From Aeromonas australiensis (GTDB taxonomy: Bacteria > Pseudomonadota > Gammaproteobacteria > Enterobacterales > Aeromonadaceae): DNA of 64,000 bases. Made by a program: the position numbers and the translations under genes. The notes under the pieces are model-generated. The model ran no database searches. It saw only the letters and a list, made by a program, of their open reading frames with translations, and was not told the DNA's origin. The stretch covers positions 62,001 to 126,000 of the forward strand of contig NZ_CDDH01000073.1 in the NCBI RefSeq assembly GCF_000819725.1, written 5' to 3'. This document shows, piece after piece, positions 56,956 to 64,000 of this stretch; within the stretch, counting starts at the first letter, position 1, and each line of letters begins with the position of its first letter.

Positions 56956-59190
56956 ATGAGAACAACAATCGAAAGTGTAACCAAAGTGGCTTTGCTGTTT
57001 TGCGTTAGCGCCTTCAGTCAGGCGTGGGCAGTGGCTACCCTGCAAGAGATCAAGGTCAATCCGCAGCTTGCGGATCAATTGCTGGTCGAGCTCAGCTTCA
57101 GTGAGCCGGTTACAGGCTTTACCGACCGTCTCTCTTACCAACCCAATCAGCTGTTGTTGCATGTTCCCGGTGCGGTTGGGGCGCTTAAAGTGAACCCGCT
57201 GCCGATCAAGCGTCAGGGGGTCGATAATATCAAGGTTGAAGGAAAGGGCGCAGGTCTCGATATCCGGATCGCCCTCGATCAGCTGGCGCCCTATCAGGTG
57301 CAACAACAGGGGAATAAATTACTGGTGTCATTGGGTGAGGGGGTATCATCCGGGCTCATCAATAGTGAGAGCACCCTGACTGCACCCGCAACCTCGGCCA
57401 CTCCTGTGCCAGCGCCCTCTGCGATGGTGGCTACATCCTCTCCCTCTGCTCTGCTCAATCCTCAGGTCGTTGCCCGGTCGATGCCTGTTGCCCCCGTGAC
57501 TATGCCGGTAGCCACACAGCCTGCCAGCAAACCGGTGCTCAACGACTATCAGCGCAGTGGGGGCGGCGCTTATTTTAACTCGGTGACGGGGGTGGATTTT
57601 CGTCGTGGCAAGGATGGTCAGGGTGAGTTTCTGATCTCGTTGGATAACAGCTCGGCCGCTGTGGATGTGAGCAGTCGTGGCCAGACCGTACTGGCTAAAT
57701 TTCATGGCACTCGGGTGCCGGATGGCTTGCTTAATCTGATTAATGTGCAGGATTTTGCGACGCCGGTTTCACAGGTTGAAGTCTCTCGGCAGGGGAGTGA
57801 TACCCTGTTTGAACTGTCAGTCAATGGTCAGTTTGATTACCGTTACGATCAGGCCGATAAGCTGTTCATTATCGAAGTGAAAAAACGGACTACAGCCAGC
57901 GCATCCAAGCAGTATCAGGGCAAGCCCATCTCATTGAACTTCCAGGATATTCCGGTTCGTACAGTGTTGCAGTTGATCGCCGATTTCAACAACCTCAACC
58001 TGGTCACCACAGATTCGGTGGCAGGCAATATTACCCTGCGTCTGGATGGGGTGCCGTGGGAGCAGGCGCTCGACATTATTTTGAAAGTACGTGGGCTGGA
58101 CAAACGGCTGGACCACAACATTCTGTTGGTGGCGCCAGCAGAGGAGATAGCAACACGCGAGAGACAACAGCTGGAGAGCCGCAATCAGGTCGCCGATTTG
58201 GCTCCGCTCCATACCGAGTATCTGCAGATCAACTATGCCAAGGCCTCGGAAGTGGCGGCCCTGCTCTCTTCTGAAAGTACCAAGTTGCTGTCACCCCGTG
58301 GTGCGGTGAGTGTGGATGAGCGCACCAACGTGCTGGTGGTAAAGGATACGGCGGAGGTGATCAGCAGCATCAAACGGATGCTGGATATTCTCGATATTCC
58401 GGTCAAGCAGGTGGTGATCGAGGCACGGATGGTGACCATTGACGACGGCTTTGATGAAGCGCTCGGGGTGCGTTGGGGGGTGACCAAGAATGATGGTCAT
58501 GGCAACAGTACTTCAGGCTCTATTGAAGGGAATGACACCTCTGGCAATAACAACGGCAGTTCTGCGATAAATCCCAGTCCTCGGCCATCAACTGACAATC
58601 GGCTGAACGTCAACCTGCCGGTGACCGGAGCGGCCGGAACCTTGGCATTCCAGGTTGCAAGATTAGCTAATGGCACCCTGCTGGATCTCGAGCTCTCTGC
58701 GCTGGAGCGTGAGAACAAGGCGGAAATTATCGCAAGTCCCCGGGTGACTACTGCCAACCAGAAACCGGCTCTGATTGAGCAGGGTACCGAGATCCCCTAT
58801 GTGGAGTCCTCTTCCAGTGGCGCCACCTCGGTCACCTTCAAGAAGGCGGTACTGAGCCTGAAAGTCACGCCGCAGATCACCCCTGATAATCGGGTAATTC
58901 TCGATCTGACCGTCACTCAGGATACCAAGGGGGAGACGGTCGATACGCCTACTGGCCCGGCAGTATCCATTAATGCCCAATCCATCACCACTCAGGTGCT
59001 GGTCAATAATGGCGAGACCCTGGTGCTGGGTGGTATCTATCAGCAGACTATCAAGACGGATGTCACCAAGGTGCCCCTGTTGGGTGATATCCCCGGATTG
59101 GGGGCTTTGTTCCGCAAGACGGCCAATGAGAACAAAAAGCGGGAGTTGCTGATTTTCGTGACCCCCAAGATAGTCACCGACGCCTTCTGA
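56956..59190 (+). CDS. pilQ: Type IV pilus secretin PilQ
   Basis: PilQ forms the outer membrane ring through which the pilus passes. The 744-residue protein has a signal peptide (cleavage near AWA), AMIN domains that bind peptidoglycan (about 28-115 and 190-300) separated by an Ala/Pro/Ser/Thr-rich linker (about 130-195), N0/STN and N1 domains (320-470), and the secretin barrel (to the end; VPLLGDIPGLGALF). It is last in the pilus operon; a large stem-loop follows. Confidence 0.96.
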   Translation: MRTTIESVTKVALLFCVSAFSQAWAVATLQEIKVNPQLADQLLVELSFSEPVTGFTDRLSYQPNQLLLHVPGAVGALKVNPLPIKRQGVDNIKVEGKGAGLDIRIALDQLAPYQVQQQGNKLLVSLGEGVSSGLINSESTLTAPATSATPVPAPSAMVATSSPSALLNPQVVARSMPVAPVTMPVATQPASKPVLNDYQRSGGGAYFNSVTGVDFRRGKDGQGEFLISLDNSSAAVDVSSRGQTVLAKFHGTRVPDGLLNLINVQDFATPVSQVEVSRQGSDTLFELSVNGQFDYRYDQADKLFIIEVKKRTTASASKQYQGKPISLNFQDIPVRTVLQLIADFNNLNLVTTDSVAGNITLRLDGVPWEQALDIILKVRGLDKRLDHNILLVAPAEEIATRERQQLESRNQVADLAPLHTEYLQINYAKASEVAALLSSESTKLLSPRGAVSVDERTNVLVVKDTAEVISSIKRMLDILDIPVKQVVIEARMVTIDDGFDEALGVRWGVTKNDGHGNSTSGSIEGNDTSGNNNGSSAINPSPRPSTDNRLNVNLPVTGAAGTLAFQVARLANGTLLDLELSALERENKAEIIASPRVTTANQKPALIEQGTEIPYVESSSSGATSVTFKKAVLSLKVTPQITPDNRVILDLTVTQDTKGETVDTPTGPAVSINAQSITTQVLVNNGETLVLGGIYQQTIKTDVTKVPLLGDIPGLGALFRKTANENKKRELLIFVTPKIVTDAF

Positions 59191-59222
59191 ATGCTTTACA
59201 TGTGAGGGTAAAACACATATAA

Positions 59223-59253
59223 CCTTACGCCCCAATGAGGCTGGGGCGTAAGG
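59223..59253 (+). terminator. Stem-loop after pilQ
   Basis: CCTTACGCCCC pairs with GGGGCGTAAGG around a 9-base loop, 32 bases after the pilQ stop. No T-run follows, so it may be a rho-assisted or RNA-stability element. A second hairpin (ACCCCGAT with ATCGGGGT, 59327-59351) lies in the probable aroK leader. Confidence 0.5.
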
Positions 59254-59381
59254 GCTGCGGTTGCCAGTCCCGATATCTATTGAGATAATCCCCCTCCTGA
59301 TCCATCGTAAGATAAGGTTCATAGGTACCCCGATCCAGTATTCATCGGGGTCGTACAGTTTGTAATTACTAACGAAAAGAC

Positions 59382-59900
59382 ATGGCTGAGAAACGCAATA
59401 TTTTCCTGATAGGTCCCATGGGTGCGGGCAAGAGCACCATAGGTAGACATCTGGCAGAACAACTGCATATGGAGTTTTTCGACTCAGATCATGAGATTGA
59501 GCGCCGCAGTGGTGCTGATATCGGCTGGGTGTTCGATGTTGAAGGCGAAGAAGGTTTCCGGATTCGCGAAGAGAAGGTGATCGGCGAATTGTCAGAGCAG
59601 CAGGGTATCGTGCTGGCGACGGGTGGCGGTGCCATCAAGAGTCGCGAAACCCGCAACAAGTTGTCTGCTCGTGGCATCGTGGTCTACCTCGAAACCACTA
59701 TTGAAAAGCAGCTGGCGCGCACACAGCGAGACAAACGCCGCCCTCTGCTACAGACCGAAGAACCGGCACGTGAAGTGCTGGAACGTCTGGCACAAGAGCG
59801 CAATGCCCTGTATGAAGAGGTGGCCGACTTTGTTGTGCATACCGATGACCAGAGCGCAAAAATCGTTGCCAATCAAATTGTAAAGCTGATCGGTATGTAA
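59382..59900 (+). CDS. aroK: Shikimate kinase I
   Basis: AroK phosphorylates shikimate in the aromatic amino acid pathway. The 172-residue P-loop enzyme shows Walker A (GPMGAGKST, near residue 11), the shikimate-binding [10 protein letters not shown] and GFRIREE segments, the GGGA motif, and RRPLL in the lid. ATG 59382 gives the standard N-terminus [14 protein letters not shown]. It leads into aroB after 14 bases, as in E. coli. Confidence 0.97.
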   Translation: MAEKRNIFLIGPMGAGKSTIGRHLAEQLHMEFFDSDHEIERRSGADIGWVFDVEGEEGFRIREEKVIGELSEQQGIVLATGGGAIKSRETRNKLSARGIVVYLETTIEKQLARTQRDKRRPLLQTEEPAREVLERLAQERNALYEEVADFVVHTDDQSAKIVANQIVKLIGM

Positions 59901-59914
59901 TCTAGAGGACGTCC

Positions 59915-60997
59915 ATGGAACGGTTGAAGGTCGAACTGGGTGAACGCAGCTATCCCATCGAGATAGCTGCCGGGTTGTTGCAGCGCCCCGAGGCGCTGGT
60001 ATCGACCATCAAGGGCAAGCGGGTGATGATAGTGACCAACACGGTCGTTGCGCCGCTCTATCTTGCACGGGTAACCGCTCTGCTGTCGGGTTTTCAGGTT
60101 GAACACCTGATCCTGCCTGACGGAGAGGCATACAAGAACCTGGCGACCTTTGAGCAGATCATGTCTGCTCTGCTTGAGACCAACCATGGCCGTGATACGA
60201 CACTGATCGCGCTGGGGGGCGGCGTGATCGGAGATCTGGTGGGCTTTGCGGCAGCAAGCTATCAACGTGGCATTCCTTTTATCCAGATCCCGACCACCCT
60301 GCTCTCCCAGGTTGACTCCTCTGTCGGCGGTAAAACCGCTGTCAACCACCCCCTCGGCAAGAACATGATTGGGGCTTTTTATCAGCCCAAACAGGTTGTT
60401 ATCGATACCGAATGTCTGAGAACCCTGCCTGCCCGCGAATTTGCCGCAGGGATGGCCGAGGTGATCAAGTACGGCATCATTTGGGATGCTGATTTCTTCA
60501 GCTGGCTGGAGCAGAACATGGTGCGTCTGCAACAGCTGGAACCTGCCGCGCTGGCCTACGCCATCAAACGCTGCTGCGAGATAAAAGCCGATGTGGTCGG
60601 TCAGGATGAGACCGAGCACGGCGTCCGTGCGCTGCTCAATCTGGGTCACACCTTTGGTCATGCCATCGAGGCCGAGCAGGGGTATGGCAACTGGCTGCAC
60701 GGTGAAGCGGTATCCGCTGGCACCATGCTGGCGGCCACAACTGCGCAGGCCCGTGGCGATATGAGCGAAGCGGACGTTGCGCGCGTGCGCGCCCTGCTGC
60801 TGGCCGCCAATCTGCCCATTCATGCGCCTGCCGAGATGGATTTTGCCGCCTTTATTCGCCATATGCGCCGTGACAAGAAGGTGCTGGAAGGCAAGCTGCG
60901 TCTGGTATTGCCGGTTGGCATCGGCCATGCGCAAGTGGTGGGGGATGTGTCCGATGCCGAGTTGCTGGCGGTGATCGAGTCTGGTCGTGACGAATAA
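59915..60997 (+). CDS. aroB: 3-dehydroquinate synthase
   Basis: AroB makes 3-dehydroquinate from DAHP using NAD and a metal ion. The 360-residue product has the [13 protein letters not shown] nucleotide loop, [25 protein letters not shown], and the zinc-binding GHTFGHAIE motif. Length fits the family. It overlaps damX by 11 bases and follows aroK by 14 bases. Confidence 0.97.
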   Translation: MERLKVELGERSYPIEIAAGLLQRPEALVSTIKGKRVMIVTNTVVAPLYLARVTALLSGFQVEHLILPDGEAYKNLATFEQIMSALLETNHGRDTTLIALGGGVIGDLVGFAAASYQRGIPFIQIPTTLLSQVDSSVGGKTAVNHPLGKNMIGAFYQPKQVVIDTECLRTLPAREFAAGMAEVIKYGIIWDADFFSWLEQNMVRLQQLEPAALAYAIKRCCEIKADVVGQDETEHGVRALLNLGHTFGHAIEAEQGYGNWLHGEAVSAGTMLAATTAQARGDMSEADVARVRALLLAANLPIHAPAEMDFAAFIRHMRRDKKVLEGKLRLVLPVGIGHAQVVGDVSDAELLAVIESGRDE

Positions 60998-62570
60998 ACT
61001 GTTAAAATTTCCTTCCCAGCGGCAGCTGGTTGACCGGCTGCTGCATCTGATTGAATTCAATCATCCTTTTGTTTTTCTCTCCGGTAAACCCGGTAGTGGT
61101 CGTGGCACCCTGTGCGAATCCCTGCTCGGCGTGTTGCCGGAAAAAGTGCGGGTGGTGAGCCTGATTGGTACGCCTGCCATGAAGATGGTGGATGTGCGCC
61201 AGCTGTTGCTGCCCCAGGTGGTGGCGCGGCCGCTGTTCAACCCCCAGGATGCGCTGGCGGAGAGCTTCTTTCGCATGCTGGAGGGGAGCAAGCCTGTCAC
61301 CCTGCTACTGCTGATTGAGCGTGCCGACCAGTTGCCGGCCGACCTGCTGGGAGAGCTGTGGGCGATCATCCGTCATAACGATACTCTGGTGGCGCCCCAC
61401 CAGCTGGCCATTATCGTCTCTGGCAGTGACGTCTGGTGTCGCACGCAACGACCGCAGCTGAAAGGCAGAGCCATGCCAGCCCTTGAGCTGGAAGTGCCGC
61501 CACTGAGCCCACCCGAGCAGCGCATCTTCTTGTATGAAAAAGCCAAAGCGCTCAAGATCCCCGCGGCCCTCTTGCCCAAGTCGCAAGTGGAGGTGATCCT
61601 GAATACGGCAAACGGACATCCGTCCACCATCATGCAGTTACTGGAGGATATCATGACCGACAGAAGGCCCAAGAAGCGTCAGGCGGAGTTGCCTGTCAAG
61701 AAGATTGCTACTGCCATCGCCCTGGTCGCTGGCGGCCTGCTGGCGCTGAGCTACCTGCTGCCTGCGCTGTTTGACAATGAAAGCAAACCGGCACTGCAGG
61801 ATCCGGCGCAGAATATGGCATTGCCGATCCCGGTTGCGGGAGGCGATCCCCTCACCGCAGGCAGTTCGAATACTGATGCCGCTGCACAAGGCGCGCAAAA
61901 CAGCGATGCAGCCAGCAACCCCAACGGGGTGGTGAAGGATTGGCAGCCGGAAGCGAAAGTGCTGCCCAAATCGGTGGAGAGCGAAACAGTGACCACCGAG
62001 TCCACCAATTACGAGGGGCGTCGGGTGGTGATCTCTGACGAGGTGGTGCAAAAGCTGATGACCGAGCCCAAAGTCAGTGGTGCCTTGCCGACTGACGTGG
62101 TGGATGAGCTGACTGGCAAGAGCCGGAACAGCGCCACCACCAGTGGCACTGTCGCGGCCACGGCACCTGCCAATACGGCCAGGGCGCAGAGCCCGGTAAC
62201 CACCACAGCCCCGGTGGCTACTGCCGTCAACACCGCCAGCAGTGAGTCGGTTGTTGCGCCTGCCCCCAAGGTTGCCCTGACTCCGCTCGCCACCTTGAAC
62301 CAGAAGCCGCGTAACCACTACAGCGTTCAGCTGTTGGGCGCAAGCAACACCAAGGCGGTGGATCAGTTTGTTGCCGAGCATGGTCTGGCGGGCAAGGTAT
62401 GGGTCTATCAGACCAAGTTCCGTGGCAGCCCCTGGTATGTAGTGCTGCAAGGGGATTATGCCAGCTCGGCCCAAGCCAAGAACGCGATTCGTAAACTCTC
62501 TCCCGAGCTGCTGAAAGGTCAGCCATGGCCCAAGTCGTTTGCGCAGGTACAAAAAGAGCTGAAGCAATAG
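60987..62570 (+). CDS. damX: DamX-like cell division protein with SPOR domain
   Basis: The 527-residue protein has an N-terminal AAA-like domain with a degenerate P-loop ([12 protein letters not shown]), one membrane helix (about 232-250), a long Ala/Thr/Pro/Ser-rich periplasmic linker (about 255-440) and a C-terminal SPOR domain (HYSVQLLGA to the end) that binds denuded glycan at the septum. It is longer than E. coli DamX, mostly in the linker. GTG 60987 overlaps the aroB end. The position aroB-damX-dam is conserved. Confidence 0.9.
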   Translation: MTNKLLKFPSQRQLVDRLLHLIEFNHPFVFLSGKPGSGRGTLCESLLGVLPEKVRVVSLIGTPAMKMVDVRQLLLPQVVARPLFNPQDALAESFFRMLEGSKPVTLLLLIERADQLPADLLGELWAIIRHNDTLVAPHQLAIIVSGSDVWCRTQRPQLKGRAMPALELEVPPLSPPEQRIFLYEKAKALKIPAALLPKSQVEVILNTANGHPSTIMQLLEDIMTDRRPKKRQAELPVKKIATAIALVAGGLLALSYLLPALFDNESKPALQDPAQNMALPIPVAGGDPLTAGSSNTDAAAQGAQNSDAASNPNGVVKDWQPEAKVLPKSVESETVTTESTNYEGRRVVISDEVVQKLMTEPKVSGALPTDVVDELTGKSRNSATTSGTVAATAPANTARAQSPVTTTAPVATAVNTASSESVVAPAPKVALTPLATLNQKPRNHYSVQLLGASNTKAVDQFVAEHGLAGKVWVYQTKFRGSPWYVVLQGDYASSAQAKNAIRKLSPELLKGQPWPKSFAQVQKELKQ

Positions 62571-62640
62571 CCTTGATACCGGATAAGGGGGTAGAATCGT
62601 CCCCCTTTTTGGGTCTTGCCTTCTTACACACCGGATTTCC

Positions 62641-63513
62641 ATGAAAAAAACACGCGCTTTTTTAAAATGGGCCGGGGGAAAATATTCCCTGGTTGAAGAG
62701 ATTGCCGAGCGCCTGCCGGCCGGGCGTGTGTTGCTGGAGCCCTTCGTTGGTGCCGGTTCCGTCTTTCTCAATACCGACTACGATGCCTATGTGCTCAATG
62801 ACATCAATCCGGATCTGATTGCCCTCTATAACCACCTTAAAGAGAGACCGGACCGTTTCATTTATGAAGCGAACAAGCTGTTTGTGGCAGAGCACAACCA
62901 CAAGGCTGCCTATTATCGGCTGCGCACCCAGTTCAACCAGACCGATACCAGCTTCGAGCGTTCCCTGCTGTTCCTCTTCCTCAACCGCCACGGCTTCAAT
63001 GGCCTGTGCCGTTACAACAAGAAGGGTGGCTTCAACGTACCGTTCGGTTCTTACAAGAAGCCCTACTTCCCGGAAAAAGAGCTGTGGGCCTTTGCCGAAA
63101 AGGCGCAGAAAGCGACCTTTATCTGCGAGAGCTATGCCGATGCCATCAAACGGGCCGAAGAGGATTGGGTTATCTACTGTGATCCCCCCTATGCGCCGCT
63201 CTCGACGACGGCAAGCTTCACCACCTATGCAGCTGGCGGGTTTACTCTGGACGATCAGGCTGTACTAGCCCGCCTGGCGCGTCATACGGCGGCACATAAG
63301 GGGGTGCCGGTACTGATCAGCAACCACGATATCGAACTGACCCGCGAGCTCTATCGTGGTGCCCGCCTCGACGAGATCCTGGTCAAGCGTACCATCAGCC
63401 GCAACGGCGGCACCCGTAACAAGGTGGCCGAGTTGCTGGCGCTCTATCCACCCGGGATCGAGCCTGAGCAGGGCTACTACCCCAGCGACAGCGAACTGCT
63501 GCCACTGGCGTAA
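62641..63513 (+). CDS. dam: DNA adenine methylase Dam
   Basis: Dam methylates the adenine of GATC and guides mismatch repair and replication timing. The 290-residue product has the alpha-class order: SAM-binding FLKWAGGKYSL and EPFVGAGSVFLN at the start, a target recognition region in the middle, and the catalytic DPPY motif (near residue 181). ATG 62641 is followed directly by the conserved KKTRAFLKWAGGK. A hairpin lies 10 bases after the stop. Confidence 0.97.
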   Translation: MKKTRAFLKWAGGKYSLVEEIAERLPAGRVLLEPFVGAGSVFLNTDYDAYVLNDINPDLIALYNHLKERPDRFIYEANKLFVAEHNHKAAYYRLRTQFNQTDTSFERSLLFLFLNRHGFNGLCRYNKKGGFNVPFGSYKKPYFPEKELWAFAEKAQKATFICESYADAIKRAEEDWVIYCDPPYAPLSTTASFTTYAAGGFTLDDQAVLARLARHTAAHKGVPVLISNHDIELTRELYRGARLDEILVKRTISRNGGTRNKVAELLALYPPGIEPEQGYYPSDSELLPLA

Positions 63514-63522
63514 CTGACCATG

Positions 63523-63545
63523 CGGCGCCCAGGGGCGCCGTTTCT
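63523..63545 (+). terminator. Terminator after dam
   Basis: CGGCGCC pairs with GGCGCCG around a short loop, followed by TTTCTT. It separates dam from rpe. Confidence 0.7.
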
Positions 63546-63701
63546 TATGGGCAAGTCCGCGCCCGTGCCGATGCCCCAAAACCCGGGTGGTTGGAGTAGG
63601 GAAGGTGATTGCCCCATTTCCCCCGTATTCGAGTCGTTTTCACCTCGCATTTACGTTAAAATTGCGCCGTTTTTTCCCCTGGCTGCCAATGGATGATGCT
63701 G

Positions 63702-64000
63702 ATGAAAGATTTTCTGATTGCCCCCTCGATCCTCTCTGCCGATTTTGCCCGTCTGGGTGACGATGTCGCCAAGGTGCTGGCTGCCGGTGCCGATGTGGTT
63801 CACTTCGATGTGATGGATAACCACTATGTCCCCAACCTGACCATTGGCCCCATGGTCTGCCAGGCGCTGCGTGACTACGGTATCGAGGCCCCCATCGACG
63901 TGCACCTGATGGTCAAGCCGGTGGATCGCATCATTCCTGATTTTGCCAAGGCAGGAGCTTCCCTCATCACCTTCCACCCGGAAGCCTCCGATCACGTTGA
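63702..64000 (+). CDS. rpe: Ribulose-phosphate 3-epimerase, N-terminal part (3' truncated by window)
   Basis: Rpe interconverts ribulose 5-phosphate and xylulose 5-phosphate, in the same pathway as the tkt and tal genes in this window. The first 99 residues are present, starting with the TIM-barrel strand [16 protein letters not shown] and containing [12 protein letters not shown] and DVHLMVKP, all family motifs with metal-binding His and Asp. ATG 63702 follows GGATG by about 8 bases; in-frame ATGs at 63693 and 63696 are alternatives. The gene runs past base 64000. Confidence 0.95.
   Translation, partial: MKDFLIAPSILSADFARLGDDVAKVLAAGADVVHFDVMDNHYVPNLTIGPMVCQALRDYGIEAPIDVHLMVKPVDRIIPDFAKAGASLITFHPEASDHV

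Overview
The window looks like a chromosomal, essentially all-core stretch of an Aeromonas-type gammaproteobacterium (order Aeromonadales). It is moderately GC-rich and densely coded. Gene orders typical of gammaproteobacteria are intact: bamA-skp-lpxD-fabZ-lpxA-lpxB-rnhB-dnaE-accA, sprT-endA-rsmE-gshB-yqgE-yqgF, frdABCD, and mrcA with divergent pilMNOPQ-aroK-aroB-damX-dam-rpe. The genus is inferred from this combination and protein character; no rRNA gene is present to confirm it. I saw no tRNA, rRNA, CRISPR array, insertion sequence, integrase or prophage.

Layout. 1-9993 (+): the 3' end of bamA, then periplasmic chaperone Skp, four lipid A/fatty-acid genes, RNase HII, the replicative polymerase alpha subunit and acetyl-CoA carboxylase AccA. 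10099-11390 (-): a DUF3545 protein and transaldolase. 11391-12091: a 700-bp regulatory gap with two CRP-like sites and two LacI/PurR-type palindromes. 12092-13522 (+): sodium/alanine-type symporter. 13585-17502 (-): overlapping MoxR ATPase, DUF58 and transglutaminase genes. 17503-18067: a sparse gap with a possible 26-residue membrane protein. 18068-25305 (-): yqgF, yqgE, gshB, rsmE, endA, sprT and metK, interrupted by a chemoreceptor on the opposite strand. 25655-29750 (+): transketolase, a zinc-ribbon methyltransferase, a possible gene remnant and a periplasmic binding protein. 29841-32183 (-): M20 peptidase with YjiG/YjiH-type membrane proteins. 32436-35837 (-): fumarate reductase under a near-consensus FNR box. 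36348-42369 (-): second chemoreceptor with a strong sigma-28 promoter, a glycerophosphodiesterase and an MscM-like channel. 42530-51394: MATE exporter, M23 peptidase, membrane protein, LysR regulator with a divergent metallo-beta-lactamase-fold protein, DsbA-like protein, third chemoreceptor and OxyR. 51443 to the end: PBP1A, type IV pilus assembly genes, shikimate genes, damX, dam and the 5' end of rpe.

The genes mainly serve envelope building (BAM, Skp, lipid A, PBP1A, M23 peptidase), surface motility (PilM-Q), chemotaxis (three receptors), central and anaerobic metabolism (Tkt, Tal, Frd) and methionine/SAM supply. Regulation is readable at several points: a MetJ operator on metK, an FNR box on frdA, sigma-28 promoters on two receptor genes, and CRP/LacI-family sites before the symporter. 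I did not find a convincing new multi-gene system. The most worthwhile leads are the metallo-beta-lactamase-fold protein without its zinc-binding histidines, the peptidase-YjiGH unit, the tandem operators at 11757-11814, the chemoreceptor inserted in the gshB-yqgE cluster, and the small membrane ORF near 17.9 kb.
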